From contig CM017558.1 in NCBI GenBank assembly GCA_007844125.1, forward strand, positions 53,025,908 to 53,089,907: DNA of 64,000 nt, read 5' to 3'. The notes beneath the pieces were generated by a model. That model had not been told where the DNA came from. It worked only from the letters and a program-made list of their open reading frames with translations, and searched no databases. Both the position numbers and the translations under genes were made by a program. Positions 50,101 through 62,100 of the stretch are shown here, in pieces. The DNA is from Sinonovacula constricta (Eukaryota > Mollusca > Bivalvia > Cardiida > Solecurtidae). Within the stretch, counting starts at the first letter, position 1. The number at the start of each line of letters is the position of its first letter.

Positions 50101-53100
50101 ACTGGACACTAGCTTTCTGTTCCTCTGGCCAGTCTTTCTTTACAAGGCATTTCTGTGTGAAGGGTTATTATTCACAATCATATGCAAAAATACCGAAGAT
50201 TGAACCCACAAGATGGTTTCACTTTCTTAAACAATTACCTTTAAGCAGGAAATTGTAGAAGCTTTACTGATGAGCAACCTTTCATGCAGCTCATGGTACC
50301 CTATGTGACTTATAAATCTGTCAATTCAGTAGATGAGGGTATCCAGACAAAAGCTATCAGGATCAGGATTTAAACCCACAAGTTTTTGAGAGCAGCAAGA
50401 GAATGCTCACCCATTATTTTTTCGGGCTGTACAAACATTCACCTGCCAGTTTTCTGTGGTGGAAAAATGCTTACAAATTAGTTTTTTCATGGTGGACAAA
50501 TGATCACTAAGCATTTTTCCAGGTTGAACACAAGCTCGACTGTCATTTTCCTGGGCGGATAAAAGTTCACCATTAATTTTTTCTGGGGGAACAAAATTAT
50601 CCAAGGTTGACAAAAGCTCACCCTTCATTAACCAAGGTTGACAAAAGCTCACCTTTTATTATCCAGGGTAGAAAAATCATATCCTTCATTATTCAGCGTT
50701 GACAAAAACTTGCACTTCATTATTTAGTATCTAGGGTTGAAAAAATCTCACCTATAATTTTCCAATGGGGACAAAAGCTCACCCTTCATTATCCAGGGAT
50801 GACAAAATCATACCCTTCATTGTCCAGGGTTGACAAAAACTCACACTTCATTATCCAGGGTAGATAAAAGCTCACCCTTCATGATCAAGGATCAACAAAA
50901 ACTCACCCCTTCATTATCCAGGGATACTAAATTCATACCCTTCATTATTCAGGGTTGACAAAAACTCGCACTTCATTATCCATGGTCGATAAAAGCTCAC
51001 CCTTCATTATCCAGGGATGACAAAATCATACCCTCCATTATTCAGGGTTGACAAAAACTTACACTTCATTATCCAGGGCTGACAAAATCTCACCTATCAT
51101 TTTCCAGGGGGGATAAAGGCTTACCCATCATTTTACATGGGTGGGCAAAAGATCACCCTTCATTATCCAGGGTAGACAAAAGCTCACCTTTCATTAACCA
51201 TGGTGGACAAAAGCACACCTATCATTTTTCCAAGGTTGTCAGCTCCCCCTTCATTATCCAGGGTTGTCAATAGCTCACCCTTCCTAATACAGGGTTGACA
51301 ATAGCTCACCTTTCATTATCCAGGATTGACAAAAGCTCGCCCTTCACTATTCTGGGTTGAAAAAAGCTCACCCTTCATAATCCAGTGTTGACAAAGGCTA
51401 GCCATTCATTACACAGGATTGACAAAAGCTCACCATTCATTATACAGGATTGACAAAAGCTCACCTTTCATTACCTAGGATTGACTAAAGCTCACCCTTC
51501 ATTATCCTGGGTTGTCAAAAGCTCACCCCTCATTATCCAGGATTGCCAAAAGCTTACCCTTCATTATCCAGGGTCGACAAAAGCTCACCTTTCATTACCT
51601 AGGGTTGACAAAAGATCGCCCTTCGTTACCCAGAGTTGACAAAAGCTCACCTTTCATTACCCAGGATTGACTTAAGCTCACCTTTCATTATCCTGGGTTA
51701 TCAAAAGCTCACCCTTCATTATCCTTGGTTGTCAAAAGCTCACCCCTCATTGTCCAGGATTGCCAAAGGTTTACCCTTCATTATCCAGGGTTGACAAAAG
51801 CTTCCCCTTCATTACCCAAGATGGACAAAAGCTTACCCTTCATTATCCTGGGTTGACAAAAGCTGACCCTTCATTATTAGGGTTGACAAAAGCTCACCCT
51901 TCATTACCCGGGATGGACAAAAGCTTACCCTTCATTATCCAGGGTTGACAAAAGCTTACCCTTCATTATCCAGGGTCGACAAAAGCTCACCCTTCATTAC
52001 CCAGGGTTGACAAAACTTCACCCTTCATTACCCGGGATGGACAAAAGCTTACCCTTCATTATCCAGGGTTGACAAATGCTCACCTTTCATTATCCAGGGT
52101 TGACAAAAGATCACCTCTCATTATCCTGAGTTGACAAAAGCTTACTCTTCATTGTTTCTTGCATTGACAAAAGCTCACCCATCATTCTTTCCTGGGTTGA
52201 CAAAAGCTCACCCATAATTTTTCAAGAGGGACAAATGCCCTACCTTCAATTTGTCAGTGACATTACACCTCAAACTACACTTTCAAGTGTTATTCCTGGT
52301 TAAGCATCAACTGTCTCCACTAAAAATGAAAGGCGAGCCGATGTCTCAGTGACCTTGCACAAACCATGGATTAAAAGGTACAAACAGTAGAAAGGAAACA
52401 CCTTACAAGATTTAAGCTTTTGCTTTCATGCAATTTCTTTTACCTAGAGAGAAGACGGTCCTTCAGCATCTTTGTTGAGATGACTATAAAAAAGATAAAC
52501 CAAATTTTACCCCAGCATTACCCTACCCTGAGTGTTGGTAGGTTTTAAACTGGCTTCTTATATGATTTATATGACAATCCTCACTAGGGTAAACTCGGTT
52601 ATACAGAATGGAAGTTAAGTGTTAAGAAATTTTCATAAAAGAAGGTTTCATTTGGCAAACACATGATTTGGGTAGCATTCCTTTTTGATTGTAACAAATG
52701 GTGCTAGCATGCTTTCATAAAAAAGACCTTGATTTTTTTATTAAATGTACTGGCAGAACTTCATAATGACTTATATTAGCAACATAAAGATGCATCTGAT
52801 GTTTTGTTTTTTGTTACATCGCACTGACACAATTACAGTCCAATGAACCACCCCAGAAATATGTCTGGACAGAACCACAGGCGAACAACGGTTCAGCTAG
52901 AAGACCTCCCCACATTGAAGTTCTTGCCCGTGTCCTCAGAACCCACATGATGATGGGCTAAAAAGTTAAAAGAAGGTAACTCAAGCCATTCGGCCTTTTA
53001 TGTCCTAGATGTATCTGTAATCAGACAGTGAGAGTTATGTAACTGTTGAATTTACACCTTCTCATATTAGTGATGCAACACACACAAAAAAAAAAGTGGA

Positions 53101-56100
53101 AGGAGCAATGCTAAGAAGAACTCTTACCTTCTTGTCAACAGAATCAACCATCTTTGCACAAACAAAGGTCACAGGAATGTCAAAGTAGGTTTCCCAGAAT
53201 AGGAAATTTTTCTTTGCTGAAACATAAATGGTGGAGCTACAGATAATAAGGGTTAAGGGGATTTGATGCAGCAATAATTCTCAATAAAAACCTACCTTGT
53301 TTTGTACACAATAAATCTGTTGAGTTGAGCTGATTCTAATAAGAAAATGTATAAAGGGTTTGAGGGAGCAGAATGGGATTTTAAAGCAGCATAACACATC
53401 TATTAAAATGCACTCTGAACATTTATAAAATATATTTTATCACAAGTATAAGTCATAGCATTATAATGGGATTGACACCATTTGCTCAAGCCTGATCAAT
53501 GTGTACTTAGCTGGTTAAGAGTTTATTACTTCCCCAAAACATTTTGTTAAGTGAACATTTCCTTGAAGATATTATCCCAAAATTTATTCATCTAATTTTG
53601 CTTAACTTAAAGCTTAGCGTCTATTACTAAGAAAAGTTAAGCATTTGAGTCCTAGTAATTTTACTCAACAAGGTGTTTGATGAATTCATTTGATGACCCC
53701 ACATATAAGGAGTGCTTGCATAATTATACTAATAACATTGCTACTTAGCATTCTTTCTTTACACACAATGTCCTTCTTGCTTAGCAATAATAATCTGTCA
53801 GAGGCTTCTAACGGACATCACCACTCCAACCCAAATATTCAACTGCTCTTCATGCTGGATCTTTATAGGTATATATGACAAGGCAGTGGCAGATGAAAAA
53901 AAAAGTCTTCTTACAGGATTCAGTACAAGGCAAGCAGTCGCAAATTAAGGTATCCCCTAACGAGTGGAAGTTGACTATTACTCCAGTATATGGATGTGTT
54001 CTAACAATTAATATAATACCTCATAATTTCATATGTGTACAAGCTCTGAGAGTTGTCTATAATTCTAAAAGTGCACAAGTTTTTAAGTTTGAGTTGACAA
54101 TAATGAATAACATGCACATGTTCTGACAGTTGACTGTACAGTCAAACCTGACCATGCGACCACCCCTTACTGGCGACCACCTGCTCTATGCGACCACTTC
54201 AAAGCCACCCAATCATATTTGTTCTGTAATTGTAGTGTAATAAGTGCCCACCTTTGTTCTGCCTCCTGCGACAGCACATAAACATGTCGAACATGCTTTA
54301 ATAATCCCCTAATAGGCGATCGCGTTAATCCATACGCACATTAGTTACGACCACACAATAAGCAATTAATTGAAATGTTTGCCCTTCTTTGCTAATCACT
54401 GCAATCTGCCATGTCAAACTGGGAAATTAAGTAATGTCACTGGGTCGATGTACACATCAAGCCCCCGCTCGATTCACACCTAATTGAGTGTACCCTATTA
54501 CCGCTCGTATTGACACTTACAGATCATGTTCTGACTTCGGTTTCTTTAAAAGTAAATCAAAGTTATGTTTGTATTAATCATGATAAATTGATTTGCCAAA
54601 AACTTAAAACAGACAATTTTAAAGCGCAAACTGCAATTGGATACAATATAATGGAATATCTGGAACAGGTGTTCTTCATTGCATTACTCATCAACATGTC
54701 TAAACGAACGTGCCTTACACTAGAAGATCATGTCCAAGTTGTCAAACTTTTCGACAGTGGGAAAAGTTGTTGTGCTGTTGCATCTGAGCTTGAAATAATG
54801 GACAAATATGAACATGGAAATTAGGAAGTGAAACGGGTTAAACATTCAACTCAAAATGACTTGTTGACCGACTTAACGTCGGTTTTTGGATGTGACAGGA
54901 CATCATTTATTTGCTGAATTTTTTTTTTTTAGACATTACTTGACCTTTACAAGCCTAACTGTTCTGTTTCACTAATAAAATATATTGATGTTATTGCTTT
55001 CTCTACTTTTTGCTTATACAACACAATTTGTAAATTTCAAGTGTGGTTCTCACAAAAAGTAACCATACTGCATTAAGAGACCACCTGTCTTAAGAGAACT
55101 CTTTTGCCCTGTCCCAAGGGTTGTCTTTTAATACAGGTTTTACTGTATATTAGCATGTCCTATATGTTAGTTGTTTATAACTATACAGGTACATGTGTTC
55201 TAACACAGCATTTACAATAACTACATGCATGTGCTGGTTCTAACAATGAGATGACTATTGATACATTTGTGCTTATGTCTTTACACAAAAGTGACAATAA
55301 CTACATAGGTGCACATGTTCTAACATTGGGTTGACTATCACTACATACGAGAGCGTGTTTTAACAGCATCTCGGGCATCCTGAAAATGGTCCCAGATCCG
55401 ATCTTTGCCATAAATTTGGTCTATCTCCACCTCTGACAGCATCTTCGTCCCATGGCTTGCTCTGAAATAATAACACAGTTGATCATTATGCTTTCTATAA
55501 AACTGAAAACATTACATTTTTATAAGAGTGATGTTTTTTACATTTCTGTTGCTTGTTAGAAGTGAAATAATGTTAAGTTAACTATATGGAAGTGACCTTC
55601 ATTGTCTTTATGATAGCTTTTAAAATGAACGGTCACCTCAAGGCATGGGTAACCACTTACGACCAACTTCCAACCGCCCCCCCCCCCCACAAGATTTTTT
55701 TAATACTGGCAACGTCAAAAGTGAACAAACACAACTTTTTATTTAGTTTAATCTGATAGCATATTAAACTAACACAACAAATATCACTTTTCTGCCTTAC
55801 AACAACAACGTCAAGAACTCCATAAAGTAAATCGATTGTTGTATTATAAAAGTGGAATATGTTTCTTTAGCTATCCTTAACATGTTTCCTGTCAGTAAAG
55901 ACTCTTACACATATGAAATTGTTTGGTTTGGAAAATTGTTATGTAAACCGCACAGTAGGGTTATAAAACTGCCATGATAAAGTACAATGTACAGGGATCA
56001 GCTGTTATTCCTAACCAATGAAAGTGGTATGCGTGTTATATGGCAACCCTCACCCCCCTAACCTCCTAGTGATTACATCATGTCCAAGTCATAACAGTAA

Positions 56101-59100
56101 CCATGGCTACCTCAATAAAGCATGTGTTGTAGTTTCTGATTATCAGTGTAAAAGATTTGTCAACTACAAAAACATTTCTGCACAAAATGTTTTATAAGCA
56201 ATACAACATTTCTACTTGATATGGAAAGTACATATAGGAATTACTTACATAATATAAACTTGAATTACTTATATAAAACATACAATCAGAAATTAGTTTT
56301 GTTCAGTTGTTGGGCATTTTTCCATTGAACTGGAAAACGTATTTAAGGTTTTACTGATTTTAATACTTTTGTTGTAATGTTTTTCCTGACAAAATAAACA
56401 TAAAAGATGACTTCCATGTGTATACAGTCATTAAGGCGATAGCTGTGCTGCTGAAGTTTACTTGACATTTGTGCATCTGCCAGTGTATACTGTGGGATCC
56501 ACATTCACTGTAAATTGGTGTATTGTGGGGATTTAATGATCCAGTTATTCTAAAATTGTTTCCTAACAACTGCATGTACAATGCAAAGTTTAACAAGACA
56601 TTTTAAAAGACAAAACAGAAAACAGTGCAAATAAAGACCAGTACAACTTAGAGTAAAATGAAAAACAATAACAGTTATGCTATGTAAAGGACAGTTTAGA
56701 CAACAGGAATATATCCTGCCTATTAACTGTAAGGCAGACTATAAATAGATGAGGATGACATCAGCTTACCTCAGAATCTTTCCTTTGTGAGATATTTTTA
56801 TAATATTTCCCTTGGCTGTGTCAATGAATAAGCCTTTAGTGCTGAAACAAAAAGAATCATAAAAAAACCTGCTATAATATGCTTGAATCTTGATACTTAA
56901 TCGCTTATTAATTTTGTTTATATTCTTGTTTATTTTGGATAAGAGAAGAAATGACATCAATAGCCAATTTACCCTTGTTTAGTGATGGTATCATACTGGT
57001 ATTTCTTAGTATTGTACTTAAGAATACTAATTAGGGATTCTGATTGGGATTTTCCAACATTTTTGCCGATACTGTGCAGAGTCATTTCTACCATTATAGC
57101 ACAAGGACACTTATGAGGTACCCAGAGACTGACCCCGCCCGTTCATTATACTGGCACCGACGAGTCAGGCATAATGCTGTCCCTTTAGTCCCAAGCTACT
57201 ATCAACTTTATAAAGTCTTTGGTTTGACCCAGTTGGGATTTGAACCCACGACCTCCTAATCTGCAAGCTGACATTCTACCACTTAAGCTATTGTGGCCAG
57301 TGAATACTAATTGACATTGTTCAAACCCCATCAACAAATATTCTGGCATGTGGTTCTATGCTAGCCTTAACAAACAAGATTCATGAGCATGGCAGTTAAA
57401 TGACTACAGGTCTGCTAGAAATGTTATCTGGCTGTTCCAGGACAGAATGGTACAATGATTCCTGTGTTCCCTGACCCTATTGAAGTACCAACTTCAATCA
57501 TGAAAGAACTTGGGAGGACTGCAAACAAACTCTCGTAAGGCTGGTCTGGTTTACCTTCAAATTTTATATTATTGGGTTTATTAACGTATTCAGAAAAACC
57601 TCAGTTTCCAATTTCATCAACCATTGATAAGTTTCAAGTGGCTATGGCACAAAAGCAGAAGAAAAAGGCCAGTGTCCAGAACAGTGGAAACAGCAAAGGA
57701 TGTGCTAGTGCAGTTGGTACAACAGGTACAACAATTATTAGAAGACAAGGCTTTGGAACCCATACAGTCATGGGCAACAGTCAACAAGAAACCAAGGCAA
57801 TTTTAAGTATGGATGGAAGAACAAGAAACATGAGCAGCTAACTACCAACAACTCAAAGAGATTTAACATTGTAGACAGTTATCCAGCAAAAACTTTCCTG
57901 AGCAGAAATATTGAACTCACAATTGTAACACTTGAGTTTAGTGTTGTATAGCAACTATGATGTTTGCCATCTAATGTGAACCTGTATAGATAAAAGCTGA
58001 CTGCCCTTTGTGAAAAACATGGCTTGAAGCACTTCCTATCATCATGCCAAGTTGCCCTTACACAAGGTCTTTACAGATGGCAATATGAAATGGTGCTTAG
58101 CTAGTTGGCTGACACATTAGAGAGAGTACATAGGAAAACAAGTCGGAATATAGCGAGCGAGAAGCCCATTGTCTTTGTGAGAGGAAAAAAGGAACAGCAG
58201 CTCAGCAGGCACACAATATCATACATCAGGCCCAGTCACGGAGCTTGAGGGAGGACAAAGATTGAAAACTTGTCTTTATGAAGTACCCCACACCAACCTC
58301 AGTACAAATGTTGTGATATGGTAAAAACATCCAAGAAATTGATAGCAATTGAGCTGACACTTTCCCTGGGAGAGAAAGGTGTGCCACATGAAAGAAATTT
58401 AGATAATTTAGAGACAAATACTGGAATAGCATACAGTAAATAACCTCAATAACCTAAAGACATAATTACAAAGAGACATGATACAAGAAATGAATACTGC
58501 ACACATTTTTGACAATCAAATCTAAAAAAACAATACAAACTTACTGATTAAGCAGGGTGGATTGTGTGTCTGTCATGTCGTTACGGTAAAGTGACAATTT
58601 TTGTCAAAAACCACAGTTGGAAATGATTTTCATTCATGATGTCATTTTTGAAGGAAAACAATTTTACAGTCATTTTTCAAGGAAAACAATTTTTCAGTCA
58701 TTTTTCAAGGAAAAAATGTTTTTAATTTTATTATTGACAAGTACAAGTATTATCTTAATATATGTGTCTACTGACAATGTTTACTGCAATAGATTTTGAA
58801 ATTAAGTGGATAGGAGAATAATAGAGAAGAAATTGGAAGGAAAAGAACTAATTGAAAATCTTTAGAAGGAAATCAACAAGACATCTCTGGGTAGTCTAAA
58901 TCGGTTGTAACAGAAATTTAGAACTCATATTCAAACACAAGTGCAAGCCCGACACATGACCAATTACATGCTAAACCAACAAGGTCCTACACAACTACAG
59001 TAAGTTCATATGAAATTGGAAATCCTCACCTTGCCCTACCACTAGTGTTTCTAAAAAAATAATAATAAGAAATTACATTTATTTTAACTAAAAAGGAAAT

Positions 59101-62100
59101 GGCTAGGTACATAAATGACAACTTCTTATTTCTAAAGAACTACCACATGATAAGACCGATCAGTAGGTTCACTGTAAAAAATTACAGTTAACGGATTGAT
59201 GGGCTTGAGTGAATGTCAACCCCTGGACTTGTTTGTTAGTTTTATAACATTTTATAATATTCAGTATATTGCTTAACCCTTAGCTTGATACGTTTTGTTA
59301 AAAATCCTTGCTAACTTCTCAGGGCTTTTGCTTTAATATGATATATGTCAGGGTTGATATACTCATAATAGAAACTGAGGAGCAAATAGTGTAGAACCTA
59401 GTAGGGAGCGGGCTGATCTGGATCTATACAATTTGCCTAAGCCTTATAAATATACATACAGCATGTTAAGAGCTAACCATTTCATTTAAAAGGACTTCTA
59501 AAGGCAGTCTTAATGAATGGGCTTCATTTGTGTTATAAAGTGCATTTTAAAGTTTTTTGAAGATGGAGATGCTATGAATGAGAGATATCTTAGAATAAAA
59601 GAAATGTTAATTAGGGGCAATAATTTTGTATTAGAAATGTCAAATTTTGTTGCCACAAAAATATAGGCATAATAGTAAAACTATAGGAAATATAGGAGGG
59701 TTAAACATAATGGAAGTATTTCCACATATTATAAATGAATACATAAATGACTGTAACTAGGGCTACTCTCAGGGATGTACAGATACCGAACCAATAAGGT
59801 ATACGACTTTTGTAGTAGAGAACATTCAGTATTTGAACCCAATCATAGGTTCCAACCCATGTTCCTTTTTTTTTAACTTTCTGATGAAAAATATGTTTTT
59901 TTATGAATGATAATATAAAATTAAATACCATTAGATATAAGTAGCAAATAAATAAAAAAAATACTTTTCACCAACAATAACTGATTGTTCTCCAATACTT
60001 ACATGAAGTCTTTGTACTCATGGACATCACATCGTAAATCTTCATTGAAGCCAGCTTTCTCAATCAGATAGCTCACAAAAGCATTGTAAGTTAACTGAAA
60101 TAAGAACATTTATTATAACATAACTTAACCTGCATTTATGAAGTAATGTATCAAAGTGTCTGTCTCATACATTTCTGTATGCTGAAAAGGGGTATAAAGA
60201 AAACAACTAAAAAAAACCCACTTCTTTTAAAAATGTTTTAACAAAATTATGCGATGTCATTTATGTAATGACAATATTTTACCTCATATAAATCATGGAC
60301 TCAATAAAAATTACTTGTGATAATCATTAAATGACAAAGGAATATTTTTGGTAAGAATGCTGAAGCAAGAATTAGCCTGATGATGTGCATTTGTTTCAGT
60401 TGCAGTTTGTCTGGTGTATAATCATTTTTACGCAATAAAAACCGAGAGCTAACAGAGACAATGGATGAAGATCCGAACATCTTTGGCTTTCTAATTTCAT
60501 TTTTAATAGACACTTATGACATGCACATTTATATAAACAACCTCTATTAGATAAACAACTTTTAGACTCATGATTATCGCACTAATGCTAGCACCTAATT
60601 GACTAAGATCATGACATCATGTCACCCGGTGTCCTAGATTGTACATTGAATAACACGCTGGAGGGCATTATTTTGCCAATTAGCAGGTACAAATCACAAA
60701 ATGGGTGACTTCTTGTTCCGGTCAGGATGGTCGCAAGTGAGGTAAGTGTTTACATTAGAAATACACAATAAGTTCAAGTACTGGGGCGTGCCTAGGCAAC
60801 CTTTGAGTATACGCACTATTCCTGGGGTGGGGTGGGGGTGAGGGTGGGGGTTCAAGGGCAATCCCCCGCCCCCGGATTTTTCTCCTTAGAACACCGTAGA
60901 TGCTTTCTGGGAGAAACTCTGTCACAGTACAACGAGCAGGAAGGGACAGAAATATGTCAGGTAGGATTGCAGAAGTATTTGTAGAATTTGGAAAAGGGTT
61001 AAAGAACTCTAATTTAAAAATGAAACACAGGTTATGTACGATTTTTATTTGCTTTTTGACGTTTTTATTTTTTCAATTTTTGGAAGCAACCGTACGCACG
61101 TGCGTAAGTGCGTAAGCCCAGGCACGCCCCTGACTGGATGTTATTCTGTTTTAGTGGCGTGCCTGTTATTGTGGTCAGGTTTCTCATTGAATAGAAAAGA
61201 TACATAGTTTGTACTTATGAAAATTTGCATTAATAGAGATGTGGTCGCTCTAGTGGCAAGGTTGTTAGGTGTCATTTTACTGTATTTAATTGCAGGACAA
61301 GTTGATGACAGAAGCTTCAATTCCCAGGGAACAAGTTTACATAAAAATGTGAAAGTTCAATTGACAGCCTTTGCTTATCTACAGTCTGTGAAATTATTAT
61401 AAAAAAATACATGCCATTCAGGCCAGTAAAATTATAAATTTAACAGGCCGAAACACATTTTACATGCCAGAACATTCCACTTAAAATAACTACAAATGTG
61501 CCACCTTTTACAAACATATTCTCTACAATAAACATGGTTTTGAACCACATCTTCACTAATTTCCAAGTCTTCTTCATCTGTTTCATCCTTGCCAGAGCCA
61601 CCTTCATCATCACTCCGGACCTTCCTTGGAGAAATGACATCTACCTTTTCTGAGACAGACTAGAGTGTGCAACTTTTGTTTTTCAGCTTAAACATATCAT
61701 AGCCAGACACAAAGCTGCATTCGCTTTTTTTCTGTGTTATTGCCATTGATTTGCACCTGGTACAATACATTTTACCTGCCGTGTGTTTGAGCCAAATTCG
61801 CCCTTCACACCACAAATCAACAACTGATTGTTGACAGTCAGCTTCATATTTTTTTCTTCGCCTCCTTCTTACATCACTCGTAGCTTTCTTTTTTTTTCCT
61901 GGTTATGCCCCTGGTGACCACTTAAGTGAGGCCATTTTAGCAGATAGCGGAACATAAAATATCTGAGTAATGGCACACAGCCTTATTCTATCACCTTGGC
62001 AATTTCCATTACCCGTACATGCTTACTCCGACAAATTGCGATTGGCACCTGGCCAAATGATGTATTATAAAACTAATAACGTCCTAAAATGGCACAAACA

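Noticed and set aside
60702..60738. Plus-strand first exon reading MGDFLFRSGWSQV before GTAAGT
   Set aside because: A good donor but only 13 codons, and no partner exon with family resemblance follows; it lies in NT5DC1 intron 1 on the opposite strand.
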